Below, one piece after another: positions 41,401 to 54,357 of a stretch of DNA of 64,000 nucleotides. Within the stretch, counting starts at the first letter, position 1; each line of letters starts with the position of its first letter. Position numbers and translations under genes: made by a program. The notes below the pieces were generated by a model that did no database searches, was not told the DNA's origin, and saw only the letters and a list, made by a program, of their open reading frames with translations. Origin of the DNA: Parietaria judaica (Eukaryota; Streptophyta; Magnoliopsida; Rosales; Urticaceae); assembly GCA_954871525.1 (NCBI GenBank), contig OX940872.1, positions 25,701,746 through 25,765,745 of the forward strand, read 5' to 3'.

Positions 41401-43319
41401 TAGCTAATCATGCATAGTAACAAACATTTCAGGAACTTCGGTTTAAATTGCCCATTCATTCTTCGCTAAATATTATTTCGGCTTTAGTCTCTCCAACTTC
41501 GGTGATAGATGTAAATAACTGTTCAAACTTGTTTGTGTTATATTATTGATCAAATTAGATAAAAATAACAATTTTTCATTCTCAATTTAAAAAAAAAAAA
41601 AAAAAACCTTCGATGTTCATTTATCATTGAAGGCTCACATAATCACATTGTACAACATGAGACTTCAAATATTAAAGTAATTATTATGTGAATTATAGTT
41701 TTAGTCTTACTGGCTAGTTGCTAGCACATGTGATAGAAGTAGAACCGACTCCGAGGATAGCAATTATTAAATTTAATTAAAAAAATGTTTCTTTTTAATT
41801 ATTATTATTATTATTATATGTATATAGTATATATATATATATATTTCAGAAAAAAGTCTAGGAGATTAAGGATTTAGCTTCATGAATCACCAAAATTCAA
41901 GGAATATTTGAGCCAATTAGATAAGTACAAAAATTGTGGGGGAGTCATATATAGAAGATAAATATTTTCCCTCACATCACATCTACATGATAAAAAAGCT
42001 CTGGATAAAAAAGCATATGCCAACAGCATTCCAAAATTTAGGGATGATAGCAGAACTGGAAATTGAAAAATTAGTTTTTTTTTTTCGATCATGTTCCGAA
42101 AAACCATGGAATTTTGTTTGGTACCAATTCCGATTCTGGTAATGGTTCTTGGGTTCTAAGAGTACTGCGAAATCTGAAGATGGTTAATACTTCATATTGC
42201 ACACAATTGTTCACATGGTTTTGCATGAAACACAAAATTTCTACCAATCCCATAACAATATATATAATTTTATTTTATAACGGTCCTTTCGTTAAAGGTA
42301 TATGTACGAGAATCATATCCTTGTTAATTAAAAAAAAAAATTACAATGAATAGTCACATTCATATATTCAAATGTTTACATTGCATTTTGATAAACTCAA
42401 GATATTTATTTGTAGATAGTCAAACATTGATTTCTTTCAATGGTTAATATGATTATAATGATTAATATGATTATTTTTATTTTTTATAATGGTTAATATG
42501 ATTAATTGACCATTTTATAAATATTAACTAAATAATGACTATATTGTATTTTAAACTATCCAAGTTGGTTATTTAATTTAACTCAAAAAATAGTCTATGT
42601 AATGTTATTTAACATTATGGCAGGACACTATTTTTTCGTGTTCTTTTTAAAGGCAGTCATGAAAATTTACATATTCCTAAGACATTAACTTTTATAATAT
42701 TATGAGCCGGTCTTTGTCAATAAATTAGAAAAAAAAATGGTTTTTTTTTTAATTTTTACCTATTTTAGATTCAAAATAACGATGAATAACTAATGTCGCG
42801 CTCAAATTGTACTAGAAAATTATTTTTGTTATTTCTTTCAAAGAAAATATTTTTGCACATATCCCTTAACAGAACAAACATTATCACAAGCCAACATTTA
42901 TTTATGAAGATCTTATCTTATGACTATAATTATTAATGTATTGTTATTTTTTTTACTGTTGATAGAATATCTCTTATGAATTATTGGCATTTCCAATCAA
43001 TAATGAGAATTGCCACAAAACTCATATCTTATTGCCGTGGCTAACACTAGTTTTGTGGCTCTGACTTTCCCCTACAGATTGAAGAGTCGTTACCATTGTT
43101 CTTATCACATTAATTAATCCAAATTAATTCATATTTTTATGAACTATATATATTATTCAGTTACAAGATGTCTAATTAATTGATAACGTGTTAATTTTTT
43201 GGCCTTGCAATTAGAAAGGAAACAAGCCTGAAAATATCTACAAGAACATAAACTACTTGAAATCTATGATTAAGGAAAACGACATGTCAACAACAAAATC
43301 CATTAAGAGATATTGCATG
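41401..43319. other. AT-rich intergenic DNA
   Basis: No gene is recognised. It holds an A tract (41588-41606), an ATT microsatellite (about 41799-41817), a TA run near 41828-41844 and a short repeat of ATGGTTAATATGATTA near 42440-42500. An open frame at 41936-42142 shows no family likeness. Confidence 0.5.
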
Positions 43320-43945
43320 GGAAAGCCAAATTGAAATGTTTGATTAGCATATAGCCAACCTTTCCTTTTTCTTTGCAAAATAGCTAAATGGTTATTTAAT
43401 AACATATTTTATACCTATAATACCCTTTTAACACATTAACGTGGTTAATTTGTTTGAAAATAAATTAATATTTTTTTGAAAAAATAATAAATTTTTTATT
43501 AAAATTTTATTCACGATTTTTTATTTTTAAACAAATTAACTTCGTTAATACGTTTATTAATGTGTATTAACGGAGTTAATTTGTTTAAAAATAAAAAATC
43601 GTAATTAAAATTTTAACAAAAAATTTATTATTTTTTCAATTTTTTTTAAAATTAATTTATTTTTAAACAAATTAACTTCGTTAATACGTTTATTAACGTG
43701 TATTAACGGAGTTAATTTGTTTAAAAATAAAAAAATCGTGATTAAAATTAACAAAAAAATTAATTTTTTTTCAAAAAAAAAAAGTAATTTATTTTTAAAC
43801 AAATTAACCACGTTAATACAAGGGTAATCCGGTCTTTCGTAATTTATTAACGTGGTTAATTGGCTATTTGGCAATATTAATTAAAACATTGGATATTTGG
43901 CTAATTAGAGTATGAAGTTTGGCTATTTAGCTATTTGCCTTATCT
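43320..43945. mobile_element. Inverted-repeat element of the TAGCCAAA family with a serial palindrome core
   Basis: The left end (AAAGCCAAATTGAAATGTTT, then GCAAAATAGCTAAATGG) mirrors the right end (TTGGCTATTTGGCAATATT, then GGCTATTTAGCTATTTGCC). The core at 43430-43830 repeats TTAACGGAGTTAATTTGTTT and its reverse complement AAACAAATTAACTTCGTTAA in alternation, giving several nested palindromes. No coding sequence. The ends resemble those of the element at 46757-48589. Confidence 0.65.
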
Positions 43946-44426
43946 ATTAATAATATATTGGCACGTTATACAAGCAAACACATGGACTGAGTTGATACAA
44001 AAAAAAAAAAAAAACACACACACACAAACCGACTTGTTCTTATTGGGTTTTGGAAAAACGATCCAATCCAACTTATAAAAACCAATCGTATAGGAGTTTA
44101 TTTTTTAACATTCAGTCAATAAACATACATTTAATATAATATTTTCAAACATCCGATTAAAAACACGAAATTATTTTACTTGTAACTAACAACCATAATA
44201 ATTTTGTGCTCAATTTAATGCACTTTCCCATTCAAAAACACACTTGATTCTTTCTATTTCTCTATAGATCTCTCAGTGTTTACAAAAATGACTCAATGAT
44301 CTAAGCTGATACAATGGCTATCTATAGCAAGCTAACAAACTTAAGCTACAACCAGTAATAAACTTAGAAAACATAAATACAAGTGCAAGACCAAAATGCC
44401 CGTGTTTGAAGTTTGACATATTAAAG

Positions 44427-44594
44427 GTTAATTGCGGCAAAAATACTCAACCTTTGGTCAAATTCTCTGCTGTGTATACGATCTCCGTAATGGCGGTAAA
44501 AGTACCCAAACTTAGCATTTGGGAGTTGACAGAGAAAAAATTATATATGTGGCATTCAGCCTTTGCCACGTGACACGCCACATGGCACTTGGCA
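44427..44594. mobile_element. Truncated Mutator-like element end
   Basis: GGTTAATTGCGGCAAAAATA through CAGCCTTTGCCACGTGACAC repeats the left arm of the element at 23795 with about 90 % identity. It then stops abruptly at copia-derived DNA, so the right arm is missing. Confidence 0.75.
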
Positions 44595-44599
44595 ATCTT

Positions 44600-45610
44600 C
44601 AATCAACTTCTTCCTTTTCTTGTACTCCAAGTATCTCCTTGCACTTCTCTAATTTACCCGAGTTCATAGACTTGGTGATCATGTGACATGTCGGCTGATT
44701 AATCATCGGTTATGCATCTTGACCACCTTGAGTTCCCCGATCTCGACAATATGAAGCCTAATGCCAACGTGTTTTGTCCTTTCGTGATGCACTTGATTTT
44801 TAACAAGTGTATTGATAAGGCAACTATGTGTTGACGCGATGCTTTCCAGCTTATGGTGTTCCCAAACAAAGCGAACACATATCCGGTTAATGATCTCCAC
44901 TTTTCTAAGTCCTTGGCATAATCTGCATCAACGTAGTCGCACAATGGTCTCTCCTTGAGTTTTCCTATAGTAAATTTCAGATCAACATCTTTGGTTCTCA
45001 CCAAGTATCTCAACATATTTGGCTCTTTGAGACAATTAACATATCATCTACATAGAGCAAGAGAACTAACGTTTCGGTCCCTTGCGAATTGTTCAAATAC
45101 GCACAATTGTCGTGCTTGCTACTAGATAACCTGGTCTTGGCCGTAAACAAGTCGAGCTTCTTATACCACTGCCTTGGATAGATGACATACCCAATCTTCC
45201 TTCCCTACAACTTCATAACCCTTCGGTTACTTCATCAGAATCTTCTAATTGAATTCTCCATGAAGAAAGACGTACACATCCATATGTTTCGATTCTAAAT
45301 CTTTATGAGCTACCATTGCGAGTATTAACCTTATTGAAGTATGTTTCACGATTGGTGAAAACACTTCATTAAAGTCAATTCCCTCGACATTTCGGAACCC
45401 TTATGCAACTAATCGGGCATTGTACCTTGGGGCTTCTCCACGTGGGATTCCCGGCTTGTGCTCGAAAATTATTTGCTTCTAACTGTATTTCTTCATCTAC
45501 AATTGCACTCCATTCTCTTGTAAAATCATCTTCCTTGTCTTTTTTGTACGTCTTTGGCTCCTTGTCCTTCTTTCTCAGTCACGAGCGAGCTCATATCCAT
45601 TGAGCTCATC
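44600..45610 (-). pseudogene. Ty1/copia pol relic (reverse transcriptase to RNase H)
   Basis: On the minus strand from 45420 downward it reads, with stops and shifts, RYNARLVA, VEGIDFNEVFSPIVKHTSIR, LVLLLYVDDMLIVSKSQ (the YVDD catalytic box near 45035), then MLRYLVRTKDVDLKFTIGK, VDADYAKDLEKWRSLTGYVF and NTISWKASRQHIVALS. That order is the copia reverse transcriptase followed by RNase H. Several stop codons and the lost C-terminus make it dead. The last block (45016-44699) keeps an open frame of 105 codons. Sequence from 45420 to 45610 is a continuation with weaker likeness. LTRs were not identified. Confidence 0.88.
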
Positions 45611-46756
45611 GGGCTCATCATGAAAATCTATTAATTTAGAAATTATTTGTTCCTATAATTATGATTGAAAATTTCAAACTATCAAGTAGGATATCATTTA
45701 ATTATGGTACTTTTTTTTTAAATCTTCATTATCACAGTTGAACCATAAACTTCTCCACTAAACCACCGAACCTTTAGTATTGTGCATCTTCGTCACCCAG
45801 AAGCTCGATCGCCCATCTCAGTCGCTAATCCTCGAAGCTCGATCGCCCATCTCCGTCAAAGTACACACAACGTCGCTCGTTGCCGCTCCATCACCGTCGA
45901 CCTTCTTCTTCTGAGGCGAATCTTCAAATCGCGATTAGCGAATCCCTAGAGCATCCGCCATTGTTTGAGGACGCTCATTCCCTGGTTTCCGCCGTCGCGT
46001 AGCTTCCCGAAGCCTGTCCGTCGACGCGAAGGTCGGCCGCTCAGAATTTCATTCGCCCAATAACTCGTTAAGTGATTTACTATTATAATTTCGTAACTTA
46101 AATTACAATTACATTTATAAATTCGTAACCTAAATTTGTAACTTATTAATATAAATTCGTAACTTAAATTACAATTAGCGGTATAATGATTTACTATTAT
46201 AAATTCGTAACTTTAATTACATTTACATGTATAGTGATTTACTATTATAAATTTGTAACTTAAATTACAATTAAAATTACATGTATAAAATTCGTAACTT
46301 AAATTCATAACATACTATTATAAATTCGCAACTTAATTCGTAACTTAATTTACAATTACAATTACATGTATAATGATTTACTATTATAAACTCGTAAAAA
46401 GAGCTACGTTAATTTTGACGTTGAATTAATATTTCCAGCGTATAATTCAAAAAATATAACTACAATCCTTATTTTTGCTACAAAATAGGGTTGCTACAAT
46501 TTAGGATTATTAATAATTCCTTAATTATTTGATATTTAGAAAAATAAGGGTATATTGGTCCATTTTTTAATTAGTTGGTGGTTTTAATTACCAAAAATAG
46601 GTTTGAACATTTTTTTGAAACCTTGAGTCACAAATGGGCATTTGGCTCACTTACCCAAGAATTTATGTCGGTATATCCGTAATTAACTGGTGTAGTACTT
46701 ATGTGTAAAATAATCGGTAAAAATGAATATTAATATTAAAATACCTATAATTTATT
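45611..46756. other. Intergenic: GC-rich gene scrap and AT-rich short repeats
   Basis: 45790-46060 is GC-rich, with the phrase AAGCTCGATCGCCCATCTC twice (near 45802 and 45837); it may be a captured gene fragment. 46065-46400 is a field of repeated ATTCGTAACTTAAATTACAA units with ATGATTTACTATTATAAA. No gene is recognised. Confidence 0.5.
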
Positions 46757-48589
46757 GAGAAATTGCTCGAACTAGCCAAATTGAAATATAGGATTAGCAA
46801 AATAGCCAAACTTTCCTTCATCTTTGCAAAATAGCCAAATGACATGAGGTGACATTTTAATATCATTTCTTATCCGTATAGTGTCCTTTAATTAACTATT
46901 TTATGTTATTATTTTCGTATTTAATTATAAAGGAAATAAATCAATTAGAAATTATTGAGTTGTAACCTCTTTTCCTATTAATTAGGATAGTATTTTCTAT
47001 TTTAATATTGCAAATATACAGTTGTATATTTTTTAACGTGTTCATGGAACAATTTGAATGAGCTTTTTTGATAACTCTCTCCACGCTTGAGACTCGAGAC
47101 CTTCGAAGCCCAGAAAGCCATGGCTCTCAATAAGCTCGTCACCGGTGCTCCCAATCGTCGCTCATCTTGCGCCCCGCTACTGCCATATCTAGTGGCACCA
47201 ACACCATCTCCAGGTCTTGCTCCTTCCTCGGCTCCATCGCCTGAAGCCTGCTCCTCCCTCGGCTCCATCGCCAAGCTCTGCTTCACTCAACGCACCTTCG
47301 ATCTGCGCCGCGCGAGATCGCCCTGCCGATCTGTCATCGTTGTTGTGTCTGACTAACCTGGTAATATTTATTCTTTATTTTTGTTGGTATTTCATATTCC
47401 TATGATTGATCCCTGGAACCGTGTTCATGTCTCTTCTCGCGCCGCTTCAATTTTCGGTGACATCAAGGGCATCGCGCTCGAATATTCAACTCCATCACTA
47501 CGATTGTCGGCGATCGGATCCACCGTGACTGTGTCGGTGATTCCTTAAAACCAGAGCACGTAGTTATTAATTCACGTAAATCCATGTTAATTTGTTGCAG
47601 ATGCATGTTAACGTTTGTCAATTTGTAATTATTTTAGTTTATTTGTTATGTTTTTTTTTTTTTTTATATATTTTCAAAAATCTTTTTGTTTTATTCGTTG
47701 TAGATTCATATTAAAGTTTGTTAATTCGTGATTATTTTAGTTTATTGATGCTCATGACCATCGACGTGATTATACTCTTTGAACTTGTTCGAAATATAGT
47801 CGAAGGTGGCGGAGTTGACGAGGAACAACTTTTCCCGATAGAGTCAGAGACGAGGAAGGATCTTGAGAGAACTACACTTCTTTAAAATGCTTTCCCAATT
47901 TGAATAATGTATTTTGGATAATTGCTAGTTTATAAATATACCGTTGATATTCGGTTGTATCAATATATATTGAATTACACTTATTTTAATATACTTTGAT
48001 TTTTGTTGATTTATGTTTATATACTGATGTTAATGAATGTTAGCATGATATGCTTTTTGGTTATACATTTTAGTTATTAAGCATCATTTTTTAATGTTAA
48101 ATTAGTCTACAATGTGAATTTTTAGTTGAAATAAGTGAATGACATAATAATTTTGTTATTATTGTATACTTCCGTTTACGGGTTGTAATACATCCAATAG
48201 AAATGTTAATTAATGTGAATAAATACAATTAATGCAAAAATGAGAATCATCGATGATGAAAGAGAAAGTTTTGGTCAATGTTTTTTATTTAAAATTTGAA
48301 TTATATCATAAATTAAGGGTAACCGATTGTTTTAGGTTATTTGGTTGGGTGGTTACCATATTAATAGCAATGTTAATTAATGTGAATACATACAATTAAT
48401 GCAAAAATGATTGTACCAAATAATGTTAATTAATAGGCTGCGTTTTTTAATTTATTTTATTTAAAAATAAGGGCAACGTAGTAATTTGAGATTTATTTAA
48501 GTGGTTAATTGACTAATTTACAATATTAACTAAAATTTAGCTATTTTGCTAAAGACACATTTAAATTTAGCTATTTTTCAATATTACCC
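46757..48589. mobile_element. Pack-MULE-like element carrying a GC-rich gene fragment
   Basis: A perfect 9-bp target duplication TAATTTATT (46748-46756 and 48590-48598) flanks 1833 bp. The terminal sequences mirror each other imperfectly: left AACTAGCCAAATTGAAATAT, then TTAGCAAAATAGCCAAAC; right GTTAGCTATTTTGC-like sequence, then AAATTTAGCTATTTTTC. Inside, 47085-47530 is a GC-rich insert with CTCGGCTCCATCGCC twice (47228 and 47258), unlike the AT-rich arms and resembling captured coding DNA. A 41-bp phrase starting ATGTTAATTAATGTGAATA occurs at 48203 and 48370. No transposase is present. Confidence 0.72.
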
Positions 48590-48598
48590 TAATTTATT

Positions 48599-49415
48599 TT
48601 TCAATAGACAAATGTTCATTATATACCCGTAAAATTAAACCGTTGAAACATTTTATGCACTCATTAGTGAATTTCATTAGACCATTTTAGTTATATGCAC
48701 ACAAATCAATAAGGATTGAAAAATTAGTCGTCGAGCTACTTTTTAGATCAAACCAGCAATAATATATCATAGATATCGACATTTTAGACACACAAATGAC
48801 TTAATTATATATTTTCATGTTATAAAGAAATCATCATTGGAGTATATATTCAAATAAGAATCAATAATTATGTATGGATTGAAAAGTTGGTCAATAATGA
48901 GAAATAGTATTGTCGTATATATTTCTTGGACGAGTCTGATGATCAGAAATCATACAATAATTGTCGTATATATCTGTGAATAAACATATCACAATAATAG
49001 CTTTTGATTTGTGGCTTATGGACGTTGTAATCATATAATATATATATATATATATATATTATCTATATTCTTTCTCCTTTATAATTCATAAAAAAGATTG
49101 TTGAGATCCAGGAGATTTCTATAGATATATAAATATAATAGATAGAGAGAAATAAATGACCACAAAGTATGACCCCAAAAAAGAAGAAGACATTATAGAT
49201 CAGATGTGGTTTAGTATTATTGACTTTTTTTTTTCTTTCCTCGATCATAATACTGTCGTATAAATAATCATAATTATAATCATAGGCACCTAACTTTATT
49301 AATTTATTTAGTTGCGTCACATTTCATTCATCGTCATCTTCAAAGTTCGAGACTTTATTTTTTTTTTATTTAAATAAAATAGTTATTATACCGTATACGT
49401 AATAAAAAGATCCTC

Positions 49416-49453
<38 letters not shown>

Positions 49454-49655
49454 TTGTATTTTGGCTAGTGAAAAAATATTTTTATGCGTATGATCTGATC
49501 AAAAATATAAATTAGAATGTGAAAATTTGTTGTTGAAGTTTGTGATCTAAGTTTGTCTATATTCTGCTGTGCGATTTTTTTGTTTTATATTTCGAAGATT
49601 ATGTAAATCGAAGCTGCAGAAAACGTATAATAAATCGTATGTCACGTAGACCTTT
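48599..49655. other. AT-rich intergenic DNA
   Basis: No gene is seen. TA microsatellites lie at about 49035-49060 and 49418-49452. Confidence 0.5.
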
Positions 49656-49663
49656 TAGATAGG

Positions 49664-51112
49664 CAGGGGCGGAGCCAGGATTTTGCCAAGAGGGGGTGAA
49701 AAGAATTAAGCCGGAATTTTTAGAATATAATATAATAAATAAAATATTTTTATAATTAATTTTTAATGATCGATAAAATATTTAGTGATACAATTATACG
49801 ATTACAAATATTATAGCTTAGTGTATAATAAAAGAATCTTTATATTAAGAGATGATTAATAATAGAGATCATAAATATTAAAAAAATGAAGTTGATGGGA
49901 ATTGAACATTGGTGTTCAAAGAGGGAGAGTTAAAAAATAGCCACTACACCGGAGTATTAACTTTATTTGGTTATGACACACTTAATATATATATCAATAA
50001 AATTGTGTATATTTATTAGAGGTGTCAAGTGGGCCTGGGCAGGCCGGCCCGGCCCACAAGCCGTTAAGCCCACATGTTAAACGGGGCGGGCTTGACCCTC
50101 CTAGTTCAATGTGCGGGACGGGTTTTGGAAGAGCCATCAAAGCCCACCCCGGCCCATGAACCCGAACCAACAATGTCACGGGGCGAGGCGGGGTGGGCTT
50201 TTTACGAGTCAAAATTGTGGGCTATTCCGGGTTGAATTTAGTGGGCTTTTTACAAACCAAAACAAGTTGTTCGGGTTGATTTGTAATAATGATTTATATC
50301 TTTGAGTGAAAAGTATAAATGGAATTCAATACAGATTAAAACTAATATAAACATAGAATATAATGAATAGAGTAATGAAAAATAATACCATTAATATTTT
50401 TTGTATTTGCTCGATATTAAATTCTCATTTTGAAAGTCGAGTAACATAATGCAAATAAGATTCAATCACATACTTGGAAATTCAAACACATTCTTACAAA
50501 TTATATATTATACTTTACCAGAACTCTAGTTATAACACACAAAAAAAAAAAAAATCGATTAGCGAATTATGAAATTGATTAATGAAGTTAATATTGTTTA
50601 ATTAAAAGATTAAAGAACTATATATAATATATACAATAAATAAAATAATGAATTGTTTAATATAAAAATAATTTTTATATTCTATAATAATAAAATATTT
50701 AGAGTATTTTTTTCATATTTCCATTAATATTAATATCACTAATTAATTTTTTTATATATAAAAATGTGATTTATGTGGGCTTTTAAACGGGGCGAGGCGG
50801 GTTGGCCACGGGGCGGGTTTATGTGGCTTTCGGGGCGGGGCGGGTGGGCTTTTAGTCGGGGCGGGGCGGGGCGGGTTTGGGGCGGGCCTAGAAAAACATA
50901 ACCCAGCCTGGCCCTTTTGATAGGGGCGGGCCTAGCCCGACTCACAAAAAAAGGGGCGAGGCGGGGCAAACCCACTTTTTTACGAGTCGCGGCGGGTGGG
51001 CTTGGGCCGGCCCGGCCCGATTGACACCTCTAATATTTATTCATTAAAAATCACGGATTTGAATCAAGTGGGGGGGGGCGTCCCCGCTCAGCCCTCAATA
51101 AATCCGCCCCTG
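49664..51112. mobile_element. hAT-type element (outer), interrupted by a second hAT
   Basis: The terminal repeat CAGGGGCGGA / TCCGCCCCTG is flanked by the perfect 8-bp target duplication TAGATAGG (49656-49663 and 51113-51120). After removing the inner element, about 440 bp of AT-rich, non-coding DNA remains. The tip GGGGCGGAGCCAGGATTTTG is a phrase common in eudicot non-autonomous hATs. Confidence 0.92.
50027..51032. mobile_element. hAT-type element nested inside the outer hAT
   Basis: The terminal repeat TAGAGGTGTCAA / TTGACACCTCTA is perfect. The target duplication ATATTTAT is perfect (50019-50026 and 51033-51040). The subterminal 150-200 bp on both sides are dense in GGGGCGGG, GGGCTTTT and GGCCCGGCCC motifs around an AT-rich core. 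Open frames here are repeat artefacts. Confidence 0.92.
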
Positions 51113-51120
51113 TAGATAGG

Positions 51121-53689
51121 TTAATTAAAATGTTTCCGTCATTTATTTTTGTAAATTTTTATTTTATTTTATTTTTCGATCATAATAAACTCCACTCAGT
51201 TTCCGTGATTTTTTATCCGAATTGAATTCCGCAGATAATTTTTTGTATGTCCGATTAATGACAGTTTCGAATTCCTTCTGAGAATAATTTCAAGATCTCA
51301 ACCATGTTACTTGAATCGATATGATTGGGAAATTTTGGTCAACAAATGCACAACTGAATCGTGACAATTTTCTATTGGCCCATAGTTTTCACAAGTATGT
51401 TTGATAATTCATATAACCAAGCTAATTATACAAAAATATGTTTAATAATTCATATAACCAAGCTAATTATATATATAAAAAATACATATAAATTATTTCC
51501 CGTAGCTAGGTAGTACTAGCTGGTTTATTTTATTTTATTTTATGTTATATTATATTTGTCACTACAACATATGTGAACATTATATTGATTGGTATGGACA
51601 TATAAATTATTTTCACAAAATTATGTTTTTACAAATCTTAGCTAGAGCAAAAAAAAAAAAATATGTATTTAACATAAGAGACTAATAATCAAGAACCAAT
51701 ATGTTGATGCCATTTGGGAATTCTGAGAGATTTATGAAAAAATAAATTATCATCTCGAAAATATTTGTTTAGTATTGTCTCATTTCGGCTTTCAGACTTT
51801 CACTATCCACATAATTCTTAATTTTTGTGTCAAATTATTGAAAATTATGATTTTTGCCTTGAAATTTTACAAACAGTCTTTAATATTTTTACAAAAAAAG
51901 TAAGCATTTGATACCTATTAAAAATTAAAAGAGCTAATTAATTAAAAAGTGTAAAAGAGAAAACAGATATAAGCGGTAATATAATAAGAAATGATAAGTT
52001 TAATGAACAGAGTAGACAAATAATAATAATAATAATAAATTAAATAAATAAATAAATAAATAAATAAAAAAAGAAGTTTAATAAGCAATTTGATACGGAG
52101 TTAGGAGACTAATTATATTTTCTCTTGATATAATATTAGTGCTAAAATATAATTACACATAGTTTCTCCTATTTGATATTAGGTTTGACCATTTTATTTT
52201 GCCTTGCGTACGGGTGAGAAATTCTGCTATTCTAGATTGGACGGCTAGCAAATTAAAAAACACATGCCTGCTATTTTAGTGCCTGTCTTAATTAAAGTTA
52301 ATAGCAACTAATGTACTTAAGTTCAATCGCTTGCGGTTGTAAATATTAAAAAAATTTTGAAAAAAAGTAATCAAGCTCAGTAAAACAATAGCTCTATAAT
52401 TTTTATTTTTTCTTAAGAAAATTATAATGGGTTGTCCAATTTTAGTTAGAGAAAGTTTTTTTTTTTGAATGAGGTGCCGCTATCAAAGAGAGAAAGTTTA
52501 CAAAGAAACATGTGTAAGCTTTATGTACAATATTTTACTTTAGTATATTTTTATTATTTATTTTAATTTTTAGAGCTCCTTCTTATTTGGACAAAAGTAT
52601 AATTTTAATCAACTTGAGACTTTTCTGTTAAAAATAAAGAAGCTAAAACTCGCCGGCGCAAGTTAATATACTTCTACCGCTATTTTATTTTATTTTTATT
52701 TTTATGGACCTTTAATATATTTCTTTGTATGAACGTTTAAAAGGTCAACATGATTGTAGAAAAGAAATAGTCAAACGGGAGTTTTGAAAATTACAAGACA
52801 TTATAAATTAGTCCTACTATAAGGTAACGATATAGTCCTACTATATGCATGGGTGCTTTCAAAACCTCGAAGATCTACATGTTAAATTATGTTAACTACG
52901 AATTACAAAGTATAAAAACAAAATGTAAAACTTTTACCGTCAAATAAAAGTTTAGAAGTAGCGTAAAGAACTCAAGCAATATATTAAAATATAGTTAAGT
53001 GATTGATAAGTGCTCTCAAATATCACTTGCTAAGTATGCAAACAAATTGATTTCAAGATAAATGCGTTAAAGTTTTAAACTATTAAGTAATAATATTAGA
53101 TAATACTAATATATGGTTTAGTATATATTTCATAAATGATCACTCGTCTTAAATATATCACTTGCGAACAGATGAATTTTCATGAAAATATAATTGCCTT
53201 GTGTGGATGTTCACGGCGGTCACCACTAGATAATAGCTCCATAAGTGTGGTATAAATTCTCATATTCAGAATCAAAATCCAGTAAATTTAATACTTAAAA
53301 AATATGCTATATCGTTTTAAAAATTATTCAAATTCAAAATCTCGAGATCCAAATTAATTGTTAAGGGAGTCCGGAACCACGTCTCTCCTATTTATTACCC
53401 GTTAATTGCCATGTAGTTATTTATTTGGAAGGAGCCTAGAAATAGTAAATTATTTATTTTAATCTTATGAATTGGATTGCTATTTAAAAATGTGTTAATT
53501 AAGTTTGACTAGAATTGGCGACACGTCACATCGAGCTGGGAAGCTATGCCAAACCTATAACGGCTTGGGAAGCTAATTAATACAGTCTTTACGAATTAAA
53601 AGTATATTATTTAACATAATTAATTATCATTTCACAATAAATCACATGAGAAAAAGTGAGAGAGAAAGATTGTATTATTATAAAATAAA
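51121..53689. other. AT-rich intergenic DNA
   Basis: No gene or element end is recognised. A phrase ATAATTCATATAACCAAGCT is tandemly repeated near 51404 and 51443. TAA and AAAT microsatellites lie at 52021-52067. Confidence 0.5.
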
Positions 53690-53916
53690 GGGATAATAAC
53701 GGCAAAAGTGGCCAAAGTTAGGTCAAGTGTGCAAATAAGTGGCCAAACCGATTTAAGATCGACATAAGTAGCCAAAGTTTACCAAATCGTGGACAATACA
53801 AATTCCATCCATTTCATGTTAAACGCCGTTTGCCACGTCATTTCCACAAGTGTTGAGCTTTGGCCACTTATTTGCACACTCGGCCTAACTTTAGCTACTT
53901 TTGCCGCTATTATCCC
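53690..53916. mobile_element. Small Mutator-like element (227 bp)
   Basis: GGGATAATAACGGCAAAAGT at the left is mirrored by CTTTTGCCGCTATTATCCC at the right. Inner arms AAGTGTGCAAATAAGTGGCC and GGCCACTTATTTGCACACT also pair. The ends match those of the element at 36610-37823. No clean target duplication is visible. Confidence 0.85.
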
Positions 53917-54357
53917 TTATTTTTTTACGTTCCAAAGTATTTTTTTAGGGTTAATCTAGATTTTTTTTGTTATTTTTTTTCTTTTTCTTAAGATTCGACT
54001 AAAACTTGATTTCCAAAAGAACTGATTCCGTTTTTTAAATTTAGAACGCTGAATATCACTTTCATTTTGAAAACATTAAAATGTGTTATCGGTTTCACAT
54101 GTAATTTACAATCATAAAATTTGATATAAAACCTCTATATATTTAATTGTTCGGGAACATTATATTTTTTAAAGGAATTGGTACGAAATACCTATTTAGC
54201 CACAAGTTTTTTTTTTTCTTCAAATTACTCATTTTGTGTTTTAAAATGTACTTAAATAGGTATGTTTTAAAAAGTTTATACAAAATAAAAATTTCGTTAA
54301 TAATGTTGGCTTGTTAGTTAGAGCCGAGACCCGAATGGAAAGAATTGTCCTACCAAG
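53917..54357. other. AT-rich spacer between two elements
   Basis: Poly-T rich; no gene or repeat boundary recognised. Confidence 0.45.

Noticed and set aside
41008..41403. 131-codon frame taken as a possible new gene
   Set aside because: Nucleotide comparison shows its last part is a frame-shifted chalcone synthase remnant; the frame itself is not the ancestral one.
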